A stretch of DNA of 64,000 nt from Corella eumyota (lineage: Eukaryota > Chordata > Ascidiacea > Phlebobranchia > Corellidae): assembly GCA_963082875.1 (NCBI GenBank), contig OY720100.1, positions 16,640,591-16,704,590 on the forward strand. The letters run 5' to 3'. Under the pieces are notes generated by a model. It saw only the letters and a list, made by a program, of their open reading frames with translations. It made no database searches and was not told where the DNA came from. Every line of letters starts with the position of its first letter. Position 1 is the first letter of the stretch. Positions 22,262-34,000 of the stretch are shown piece after piece. The position numbers and the translations under genes are program-made.

Positions 22262-22452
22262 TTTTTATATCTCCCCAAGGGAATGGTTTTTTTGATATTT
22301 TTATCGGGTAAGGGTGTGTGGTTTAGGACGAGTCTGAGTTATCCGTAAACGCCGGGCTCAAGGGTGAATGGAAAAGGCATTGGTGCGGCTCGAACCCGAA
22401 ACCTTTTGGCTGGTAGATCGACGCCAAGACCGGTTCACCACACTACCGGAGA
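22262..22452 (-). repeat. SINE family B copy
   Basis: A complete reverse copy, from the tail complement atatctccccaaggg to the head complement ccggttcaccacactaccgg. Confidence 0.8.
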
Positions 22453-25400
22453 ACACAAAAGGTTTAAAAAATTAGTTATTTTCGACTAACAAAACCGTAC
22501 GCCAAGTTACGCACGTAAAAATAGACTTTAAATTGCTTTAATCCAATAACGAGATTGGTTAGAATTTACCCACCCCTACCCCCCTTTATATGGAGACGCT
22601 TGTGTTAAACCTAAGTAGTCGAAATAATTGGGAATTCCGATCCTCAAATTAAGACTCGAAAAATTTGGGAGAATTTTCCATTCGAGAAATATTTTCACAA
22701 ATTCTCGAAAACAAAAAACTGATGACGTCACAACGTTGGATTTGTTAATGCCTTTTCTAGCATTGTGACGTCACGGTTTCGATTACAACACGCCAAATAT
22801 GAAAATGCGCGCAAAACGCGGTTTATTGCGTCATAATAGAACATTGTAAATCGAGACGAATTTAAAACTTTGCGTCTGATTGAACGAGCCCATTCATGCA
22901 TGATGTGACGGCACAGAGACAACGTGCTTGCGTCACATATCCGCATTGTGATCTAATAATAGAGTGAAACCAGCAAGCATAATTGCCGACAACCAAAACA
23001 CGAATTTGTTGAAACGATTTTAATTTTCTTTTTAAAATAGATCCCCGCCCCGGAATCGAACGCACGCGGTAATGAACTATATTTGTGACGTCAGAAACCA
23101 TAATTGTTACGTCATAAATAATATAGTCATTGTCTTAAAATCGAAAAATATTTTCAAATGATTTGCTTTTTAGCGTTAATATCAAAATATTATGAATATT
23201 TATGAAAATACAGGAATATAATTACCTCATTTCATACATATTTGTTTTGTTAAACGCTTTTATAATCACCAATAAAGCGAATGGAATTGTTTGGTTACGC
23301 CAATTCTAGAATCTTATTATTTATTTATTTAAAAAAAAAATTCTATAAATTTAAAAAGATATTTTAAATATTATTTATTATATTTTATTGTTCCATACAA
23401 AAACGATATAATCGTTATTATAAATACAATCTACTGAAAATAATAATAATTTAGGATAAAGACTTATTGTTATTTCAATCTAAATTCTGGAAATTACGAA
23501 TTTTTAGTCATTTTAGTTGGAAAAAGATGACTTAATAAACGAATGTTAATTACGTAATAAAGGTTTGTCATAAACGGGTATTGTTATAAGATAATTGACA
23601 TTTAAATAATAGCTTTTTGTTCATTTTTTAACTTTGTTAATTGTGTTACAATCTATAAAAAATGAAATTATTGAACAAATAAACCCTTATACATATATAT
23701 AGATACCAAAACTTATTGGATTTTAAAAATTGGTTTTTAATTTGTTTACCAAATCCGTGATTCGTCCTAAAATTAAGCATAAAGTCGGTAAAGTTGATGT
23801 TTTTGAAGATTAAGTCAGCTTAAAGAAGTATAAACTGGATTTAACATGCTTAAAACAACGTTTTATCTTACCAAACCCTTTAAAATAATCTATAAAATAA
23901 ATCTATTGTACATTACTTATTTTAAAAAATATTTTGAATTTATATTTAAACATTTAAATTTATATTTAGGTAGAAAAAATTATTTTATCAATTTTAAAAA
24001 TCAAAAAAAATTTTAGAACGAAATATTTTAACTTAAAATTTTTTCGATTTTTATTATTTTAATCATTATCAAAATATACAAAAAAAAACTAAGACCTAAA
24101 TTACTTTGATAAAGTTGTAAATGAATGCAAATATCATAAAACGTAATTTTTATTTTAGTCAATGAAATGCTGATATAATCTAATTATAGAGGTTGAGTAA
24201 GCTTTAAGTTGTGGTTTTAACTACGTGACAAAAATCAAAACTTTAACAAAGTTTAACACAAAATATGATGATTTAAATAACGATTTTAAAACAATATTTA
24301 AAAATATTTTCTAATTTTAGTTATTACTAATTATTATAATTAACAAAAAAGCATTTAGTATTAGGCTAAATATCAATTTAAAAATGAAAAAAAAAATTTT
24401 ATAAAAAAAATATTCGAATTTTAAAAAATAAAAATTTAAGTATTTTCCGAATTTCAATTTTTTAAAAAAAAAACTTAATTTTATTATTTTAAACTTTGGA
24501 CCAATTGCCCACAACGTAAAAAACGTTTATTCCCTCCCCAACCCAGTTTTTAATCCCCATAAAATTTTGCGGTCATGCGTTCTAGAACGCCTGCAATCTA
24601 AACAAGAACACTCATTACCTAAAATAGGCAATTATGACGTCATAATCAAAATCATCAAGATGTAGCGATGTTGACCATGAAGGAGTGGTAATTATAAGTA
24701 TCACGAAATATTAGTTAATGTTTGCAGGGCGTTGAAATGAAAACAAAATAAGCCCGCAGCCGGAACCGATCATTTTGACTTAATCCTTCATTTTTGGCGA
24801 TCGCGCATTTTTTAAAGGATTTAGTTCAAACAACGTGATGCTATTTATCTAGAATACTGTAAATTTTAACCCTCGATTCGGTTAATAGTAATTGTTAAGT
24901 CGTTATTTGCTAATTCCAAGCGTACGCTTTACGTCAATATTGTTAACCTTTGCCGAAACATCTCATTACCAGCGCGGTAGAATAGACAAATTATAAATAA
25001 ATAATAGACCCTAATACCACGACCTTTTAAATCTCGTAAAAAATAGTGAATTTGTTTCCTGCGAGAGTTGTTTAATTTCTTATCACGTTCTCAGGTCAGA
25101 TATTGATCTCAAAAACCATATAAGCTAGGGCTTTAATTAAGCGCAAAAAAGAAAAAAGGGATTTTCGGGATATTTAAATAGAAACGCGCGGCATTATTAA
25201 GATATTAAAGACCTATAATAGCGTTAAAATCATGGAGAAAAATAAGCGTGGTTGCATGTACTATAAACCTGCAGTTAATGCATAAGAGGATATATTCACA
25301 ATAAGTTATAAACGGGGATAAAGATGTAATTTTGTAAAGAAAAAAAGTTGCCATCGCTGCGTAGCGAAGCGGCGTAAAAAATTTTAGTTGTGACTTTAAT

Positions 25401-26018
25401 TAATAATTGATATTAATTGATTCAAATCTCGTTTGCTTTGATAAAAATGACACGGCGACTTGACCTGACGTTATCCTCCAAAATCAATGTTTAAATTTTT
25501 AAATAGAAATTGCTAAGTCACGTAATGACTTAAAAAAGTTTTTAAAAAATAATTTTGAACGACAATTTTCGAAAATAGAAATTAAATTTGTATTATTTTT
25601 ATTAAAAACATGAACTTTTAAATATATTATAAATAAAATATGATGATTTAATTGTAATATAACCGGCGGAATTATTGCGAGCGCCTCGCGTAGTTTTTAG
25701 CAATTTGTTTAACCAGTTATTTCAAGATAAAATTTTCGAAAGGAGAAAAGAAAAAAAAAGAAAAAGTCAATTTGAACAGAAATATCAGGTTTCAAAAACC
25801 GAAAGTATAAAAAGAAAAATTGCACAAAATTTGTACAGTCAATAAAATAATAACGACTGCATTGGTAGACAGAAAATAATAAAAGTTCTATAAATTTATA
25901 TTTATTGAATTTATTTACGCAGAATTTTAAAATTTAAATTACTTATTTTTTGCAGATTTTTTTATTTAAAATTTAATTTATTTTGCATTGTTATATTATT
26001 ATTGTTCAAAGAAGAAAA

Positions 26019-27261
26019 ATGAATTCATCTTTAATTATGAAAATTATTTTATCAATTTTTATTTTTATTCAACTTTCTGCAACTTCGCTAACAACAGGTA
26101 AATTGCATCTGATAAAAGATTAACAAAAATTAAAAAATTTACATTAAAATATGATTTTAATTTATTAAAACGATGAAATTTTTAGGTTTACTATTTTACA
26201 AAATGGCGTAAAAAATTTATATTTTTATTTTTTTTATTATAAAGTTACTTTTTGTAGACAAGGAAATAAAATAAATTTTCAACAATTTTTTTCTACCTTT
26301 TTTGTTTATATGACTTAAAAATCAGATTTTAATGTTTTTGTTTGTTTATAGATAGTTCTAACCACTTAAAGGAGACTCGAGGCTCGAGTACAAGCATTAA
26401 AACTATTCGAATTTTATGTAAAGCTAGTTCACAGTTTATGCCACAGACCGAATGGATCGAAAATTGTGGTAAGCTTATTTTTAATTTTAAATAACTATAA
26501 TTGTTTTGTATTTTTCCCGCGCTATTTTACAATATTAAGTCAAAAGTTTTGGCTCGCTTGTTTAATCAAAATTGGTCTTTGTATAACATATACTTACTTA
26601 TAAACCAATATGTTATAAAAAATGAGATTTAATTTAATCAAAACTTAAAACATTTATAAATGATCAAAATTATTTGTATTTTCTTCGCGCAGTTTTTATA
26701 ATTTTAAAGTCGAATTTTGACAGCGTTTTAAAACAAAATCGGCCTTTACAGAACATATATTAAAATAAATACAAATATCATAAAAAAAAAGATTTTAATT
26801 AAACAAAACTTGCCAAAAATTAAATGATTAAAAACAAAACAAGAAAAATAAATATTTTTTTTTTATTAGGTGAATATTTCCCAAAACGAGGCAAACAACA
26901 TCCTCGTGAAATACGCCAACCTAGAGCCTCCTACCCCGAGGAAGACTCCCCGACTTACGTTGATGAAATCCCCGAGAACTACGAGTCCAGCAACCCGAAG
27001 TTTCGGCATGTTCGGAGCAGATATTTACCGAGTCAACAGGACTCAGGTTCGATGTCCGACCGATACAGTTTATTACGTCGAATCACGAACTCACTACGTC
27101 ACAAATACGTTGCTTTGAACAATAGCGACGACAAGGATTATGACCGTGAAATTGAGGTGGCACAATCCACGGACGAACGCGGTTACGACACCTCCTCACA
27201 GGATGATAGTCCGTTATACTTGATACGAAAATGGTATTCGGGTTTTATGAGCGACGAATAG
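26019..27261 (+). CDS. Putative secreted peptide precursor, unrecognised
   Basis: Three exons 26019-26097, 26352-26468 and 26870-27261; 588 nt, 195 aa, phases 1 and 1 consistent. The N-terminus (MNSSLIMKIILSIFIFIQLS) is a clear signal peptide. Exon 2 ends in the only cysteine pair of the mature protein: Cys49, 15 residues, Cys65. A dibasic KR follows at 71-72 (EYFPKRGK). The rest is acidic, rich in Tyr, Ser, Asp and Arg, has RR within LLRRITNS, and ends IRKWYSGFMSDE. This is the build of a peptide-hormone or neuropeptide precursor, or of a small secreted matrix protein. I cannot assign a family. The coding part of exon 3 is clearly more GC-rich than its flanks, which supports a real gene. The stop is followed three bases later by TGACGTCA. 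Confidence 0.72.
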
Positions 27262-28001
27262 AGATGACGTCATCAAAAATGACGTCACAATTTTCATTTT
27301 TATTTATTTATTATTATGCATCAAAGCTTCATGTGCGGTTTTAATAGAAATCCATTTTTTTTAAATATCAGTAGAATTCGATTCGTTAGAATTCTAGTAT
27401 CAATAGAATTGTATTCAATATTGCTCGTATTTATTCAATAGCCATTCAAATATTTGTTATTTAAAACAGAATTGTTTATTGAAATTAATACGATTTATAA
27501 ACATTTGTGGTTTAATTTCTACCTTCTTTCATTTCAATTGAAATTCCTTTTATTTATCGCTGTGCTATTTAACACTGTAGTTCTTGTTCTTTTTGTGTTG
27601 TTTTCAATCATTTATTGTTTTTATTTTTCTTTATATTATTTAGAAAAAAATACAAAAAAATGCAGAATCAAAAAAATTGCTGGAATGACATTTTTTAAAG
27701 CTAAAAAAACTATAGCAAAGTTTTTAATATTTAATTAAGTTTAAAAATACCAAAAAAAATAACCCCAATTTTTTTCTGATTAAAATTATCAAAAAATTGC
27801 TTAGTCATTGTAGAACAGTTACATAACATAATTAAGTTAATATCCATAAAGGTATGTAGGTTCTAAAGCAGGGTGGTAAAAATTGTTCATAATAAAACTT
27901 TTATGACGTAATATTGTAACTATTGTTACGTCATGGAGTAGAAATTATGCCAAACAAGTAACGTAGGTTTTATATGTTTTAATATAAAGTAAAAAAAAAA
28001 C
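27262..28001. other. Convergent spacer between peptide gene and MPHOSPH8
   Basis: It begins with two TGACGTCA palindromes (27265-27272, 27280-27287) in the peptide gene 3' UTR. The remainder is very AT-rich with no repeat family recognised. An open plus-strand frame at 27454-27738 has the composition of random AT-rich DNA. Confidence 0.4.
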
Positions 28002-31000
28002 TTAATATTTTGTTTTTTTAAAGTTGTTTACGAATTGGATTTTTTGGTATCGCCCACTCACCTACGCACAGTTAAAAGATAAACAAAAAATTCTAAAATA
28101 TTTTTAGAAATGATCCAAAAAATTTTGGAATTTGGAACAAAACAATTTTTCCAAAATTTTACCTTTTTCATCCGAATCCAATCCTGTGGGCGATTAAATA
28201 AATTTTCTCCTTACTCAGACCATCCTAAAAACAATGAAAACCATGAGAACAATGCATAAACAATAGCAACATAATACTCATAACAATGACCATTGTAATA
28301 CAATGAGTAATGGACAATGCCCAAAACAATGACCATTGAAAACAATGCTAAAACAATGGTTATTTATACGTCGATCAAAAATATTAAGAAAAAATAAATG
28401 AAAATAAAATTGTATCAATTAACAATGCGTTAACAATGCTAAAACAATGGCCATTTATACATTAATTAACAACAATATTTTAACAATGGGCAAAACAATG
28501 TAGTATTATCATAAAAACCTACTTTAAATACAAAACAACAATGTTTAAAGTAGAAATATAGAGTTACCTGTGACAGAAATACTTTAATTGAATTTGGCCC
28601 CGTTTTCCATTGCAAATTTGTCATGAAATGTGAATATTTGTCGCTCTTAAAACAATGATTAATTATTCATGAGTTTATTGTTGGCAACACTTGACTTAAA
28701 AGTTAATTGACAACACTGGAAATTTAAACATTTACGAAAACAGAAAATAATTGAATTTTTTTACGAATTATAATTACGTTTTTTCCTACGCAAACTTTTA
28801 ACAAGTAGGAATTATAAAATATTAAAAAAATAAAATTGTGTTAAATATTTAACATATAAAATTGTTAATTTTGGTTTATTTTTTATAAAAAGGGCGCCAG
28901 AAATTTGGTTGTGGTTAAAATAATTTGATTACAAGCGCAAGAAATAGAATTTCAAGCGTGGAAATTTCGTTGAAAACGTTTAATTTGAGGCCGCTTATTG
29001 AAAATCAATAAAACATAAGTTTAAAATATTAAATTTCTGACTACCACGAGCCTTGGAATTTACAATTTTTTTTTGTAACATAAACTCAAGTTAAAAATTA
29101 AAAATAATATGTTTTTGAAATCAACAATGGGTTTACAATGGTTAAAACAATGGCCATTTAAAACAATGCTAAAACAATGGCCATTTACTACAAGCCTTAG
29201 AATTCACAATTATTCTTAAAACAAATTTGTGCAAATTGAAAATAAATATGTTTTTAAAAAAGTGATTTTTTTGGACCTTTAATGTGTTGATATGCACTGA
29301 CAAATTTTCTTATTTTTCGTTGTGTTTTTGCAGTTTGCAAATTTCTAACCAGTAAAGCAACCTAATTGACTTAAAGTTCACGCATTACACAAAGAAATTA
29401 CAACAAAACTTGTTTTTATCTCAAATTAAGGATTAGTTTTACAATAGAAACATTTTTAGGGGGTCAAATGGATCTCAAATTTCCCTATAAGCTAAGATAA
29501 TTTTACTTAATCGGTTTGTAAATGACGAAAGGAGAAAAAATAAGTAAAAATATTAAATTTAACATTTTAATATATAAAAATATATTCTATTAGTATCGAA
29601 AACGTGAAATAAATTTATCTTTGTAACCTTTGGGAAAATGAATACGTAAATGGGATCAAAAAACGGTTAAAAAACGTGCCCTAAAATCGTAAAAAAATTC
29701 AGTTCCAAGAATTTTCAAACACAGGGTTCGGGCTAAAATATATTCAGACAGATGGTCTACAATGCAGGAGTTAACGTCATTTCGTGAAATCATATACAAG
29801 GCCCTTAATAAAATTACTTAGGAGTTTAAGTGTAAGTAGGGGGGCGGAAGTAGTAATGATATATTACTGTACGGAAATACCAGGAAATATAGCTGGAAAA
29901 TTGAAGTATTACACGCTGGAATTTGGTTTTATATTTACTTATAAATTCTCATATCACGTAATTCTTAAAATTAAACTTTAACAAAATTTCAATCTTTTTA
30001 AAATCGTGAAAGTTTGCAATTTTAAAATTTTAGATCTGTGTCTACAAAAATCCAATTTTAAAGTTCCAAGCGTCTCTATTTTATATTATATTGGCCTTTA
30101 TACCTTTATACGTTATAACATACCATATATAAAACCACCATTTTAACTATTTCCACAAGAAACGTGCAGGAGAGTTATTCAGTCGCATTTTTTTACCTAA
30201 AATGCTCTATTTTTGGCGATATCACGATTAGGATTGCGTTTAAAATACGTTAAAGCCTGTTATAGAGTTAATAGTTTTTTTAATTTGATGTTTTTACCTC
30301 GGTTTAGATCGGGGCGTTGTACTTATACGTGAAAGCATTTAACATATTTCAAAATCCTTGCAATTTTCAACAAATTTAATTCAACGTAAATCATTGATGT
30401 TTTTATTAAGTTAGATTTATTGTATTTACTACTTCAAAGAATTTTTAATATAAGTGACGTCATGGTAATAAATTTAACATTAAAATTAATTTTTTCAACC
30501 TTAGGAATCGTTAAAATTTTTGGCCATTATTTTTAAATGAAAAATTTATAACATTCAAATTAAATAAATTTATACTAACATATTATATGATATTAACCTT
30601 TATTTAAACTTTAGAAACTGGTTAAAATACTTACGTATATTAAAATATTATTTAAAAAATTTCTTAATTAATTTTGGATAAAAAATAAAAATAATTTTAT
30701 TGTAACCGACTAACATTTAAAATTTGTAGTTTAACAAGTTTTTCTTTGGGATTAATTTTGAAATTTAATGACGAATAATTCTGTAAATATTATCAAGTTA
30801 TAATACCCTTCTAATTAAATGTGGTTTTTATAAAATGATTTTTTCCAAGAAAATCTTAAATTTTCACAATATTGGATCAAAAAAAAAAAGTAAAAAATTA
30901 AACTACAAATTTTTATGAATAAAAACGAGTTTTAAAAAAAAAATAAAAATTTTGCTTTTCGCTATTTTTTTGAAGCTAGTAATTAATAATATATTTATTG

Positions 31001-34000
31001 TGGCAGGCTTTTTAGTAGATAAAAAAATTATTACCCTAAGTAAGACTAGTTAAACACCAACCCTACAAACTGGATTTTTACTTATTTGACTGCAAGGGTT
31101 ATTAGATTTGGAAACTAAATTTCGTAATACGTAAACTAATATTCGCCGGTGATAATTTACCCACGCATTACATACAGTTACACATACATATATATTTATA
31201 TATATAAATAAAAAAGCTTCATTATATTTAAAATTACAAAATTAATTAGTTTTTTTTTAATAAATTTTGTATTATTAATTTAATAACGTGGTAAAGCGGT
31301 TTATGGCGTCGAACTATGAGCCAAAAGGTTTCAGGTTCGAGTCGCACTAATGCCACACTACTCGCCCTTTAAGCTCAGCGTTTACAGATAGCTTTAACAC
31401 ACCTAAAGGTTTCGGGTTCGAGTGGCGCCAATGCCACACTATTCGCCCTTTAAGCTGAGCGTTTACAGAGAGCTTTAACACGTCACAATAGCACATTCTT
31501 CCATGATAAAAAATTAAAAAACAAAAATATTTAATATTCACCTCCTTAGTTGGTAGCAGAGGTTCCATCACTTTATTGTTCATCGTTACCGCCACCACGT
31601 GGCAGGGACCTCGTAGTCGACATTTCACCATCAACCCTGATCCGATCATTCCATGCACCACGAACAACACTAAACCCTGGTCTGTATGACGTCATAATTG
31701 GTTAACTAGTTTGTGGCGTCATTTAAATTATTTTGTGACGTCATCAATTTTTTAATTTTGTGACGTCATTGATTTTTTGACGTCATTTTAATTTTTTTTA
31801 AATTTGTGACATTATAATTTATTCTGACGTCAGAAAATCGAAAGATAAAGTGACGTCACAAATCGTCACATTATTTGTCACGTCACAATTTGTCAACTAT
31901 TTTATGGAGTCGTAAGTTCCAATTAAAAAGTGACGTAGTTAAATATAAATTCTACGTCATGGTTATTAATTACGTCACAAATACCTTTAAACACACAAAC
32001 GCCGTAAAAAATAATCAATAATTAAACAAATAATTAAACTTACTTGGAGGAACATCTTGCATGTGATAATTAAAATTAAATTGAATAAGTGAGTTCTCGC
32101 GGACGTTGTAACTTCTAAGAGCGAATGTTGGAGGTCCCAAGATCTTAAGACCTAGCATTTGTAAACTGGATTGAATGCACGATGAGACAGCATTATCAAC
32201 ACTGTGAATATATAAGGTTGTGTTTTATATTTACTGAACTTTTAAGTAATTTATGTTTTTATTTATTTTTGATGTGGGAAGGTCGACTTCACGACCTAAA
32301 CATAGAGTAACATTTGTTATTCTGATCCAATCTAGAGTTGTCGTTGTCTTTTAAATTTTTTTGAAGTATTATTATCTTTAATTATTTTATTTATTTATCC
32401 TCAATGTGGGAAGGACAACTTTATGATCTCAATATAGAGTAACATCAGTTACCCCGACCCGGTCTAAAGTTGGCTTTAAAATTTTAAAGTATTATTATCA
32501 TTATTTTTTGTATAACTTTATCCTCTATGTGGGAAAGTCGAATGTGCAACTTAAACATAGAGTAACATCAGTTATCCCGACCCTGTCTCGAGTTGCCTGT
32601 AGCAGTTTGAGATATTAAAGATTATAATTGCCCGATAATTATACTGCTGATTAAGTGCTGGCTTAGCAGTAGTTTATACCGTTTATAGCACCTTACTTAA
32701 AAACACTACAGCATAGGAGCAGTGGAAATCAAGTATTCTAACCACTACATTGCTGGTAATATACATATAAATATTTAATGTATAAAGTAACTTTTAAACG
32801 TAATATTTTCAACATATTCCTAGTTTTGTAACTTATTTGCCAGCTAAATAACTATTCAATATCTTTTAATGTATAGGAGAAAATTTTATTATTATTATTA
32901 AGTAAATTTCATTATCTTAACCTTATTTAATATTCCGTAGTGTTTCGTTAAACAAAATATTTTTATTTTTATGTTTATATTATTCCTGGCACCTTTTTAT
33001 ACAATTTATAACAAGTATTATTTACATGGAGGTGCTACTATGCATTAATATTTAATCATTTATTTAAAAAGATTAAATTTAATTTCGCGAAAAAGATAAA
33101 TTATAAATTAAATTTCAAAAATATATTTCGTGAATGTAAATGAATACTTTTGTAAAATAAACTGTTTTTTGTAATAAAATAACAAAAAGTATTCGTAATA
33201 TTATTAGGTAAGTGTATAGAACTTAATTGACTAGTTTAACAGCATTTTAAGATTATTTACTTAACAATATAACTTTTGGTGTCAACTTTTTTTTAAATTT
33301 TATAATTAATTGTTTTGATTAATTTTATTAATTAATTATTTTATGTATGGTATTACGATTTTTTTACCGAGAAAAACTGTGCTGTTGTGACGTGTTTAAG
33401 TTATCTGTAAACACTGTGCTTAAAGGCAAATAGTGTGGCATTGACGCGACTCGAACCAAAGACCGTTCGGCTTATAATTTAATGCCATGACCGGTACTAC
33501 CACATTACAAGCAATAAAAGCAAATATCAAACTTAATTATGACGTCACATTTTCACTTAAACCACATGACTTACTTGCATTTGTGTTTTCGCGCCAAAGC
33601 AACGCAAGCAGAAGGAACGACACCTTCCATGTTGAGTGCATTGACACCTTGTGTCGACTTTAAACTTGGATCAGCGCCTGCTAGGAGGAGACAGCGAACA
33701 ACATCGATATGACCGTACTTTACAGCCTAAAAAATATTTTAAACTGTTATTTTTTAAACATTAAAGACAATGTTACATTTATTAATTTAATACCAAATTT
33801 AACAATGCAATAGAACAAATTAAAAAGCAAATTCTGTGATTTTAAAATTAATTTTCTTCTAGTAATTTCGGCACCAAATCCCTATGAAGCTTAGAAGATG
33901 ATAAACATATACATATGTGTCCAATTTATAGGCTTACAAGAAAATTTAAAACTGCTGTTTGTGGTGGGTAAATTATCACAAGCAAATATTAGTTAAAAGT

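Larger units (their letters stand above)
20481..26018. other. Long gene-poor AT-rich intergenic region
   Basis: No exon chain was found on either strand in 5.5 kb. It contains two family B SINE pieces and a patch with TGACGTCA palindromes (22723-22730, 22767-22774, 23087-23094). There is also a 14-bp palindrome GCGTTCTAGAACGC (24577-24590) and a less AT-rich stretch at 24540-25200 with Otx/Pitx-like TAATCC near 24782. The last stretch may be regulatory for the peptide gene downstream. Confidence 0.4.

Noticed and set aside
22728-23101. Two overlapping minus-strand open frames in the gene-poor region
   Set aside because: No homology, no splice partners, and the stretch is better explained as a TGACGTCA-containing non-coding patch with a tRNA-like box remnant.
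26870-27118. Second frame inside exon 3 of the peptide gene
   Set aside because: The exon phases from exons 1 and 2 select the other frame, which runs to a stop at 27261 and continues the signal-peptide protein.
27454-27738. Plus-strand open frame of 94 codons with many Phe, Leu and Ile
   Set aside because: Composition equals translated AT-rich DNA, with no splice partner, no family resemblance and no GC rise as in the neighbouring peptide exon.
31347-31541. Read-through of MPHOSPH8 exon 31542-31681 into a longer open frame
   Set aside because: The extension runs into a family B SINE. A donor lies right after the conserved sequence, and the next exon (28568-28645) continues the human-like C-terminus.
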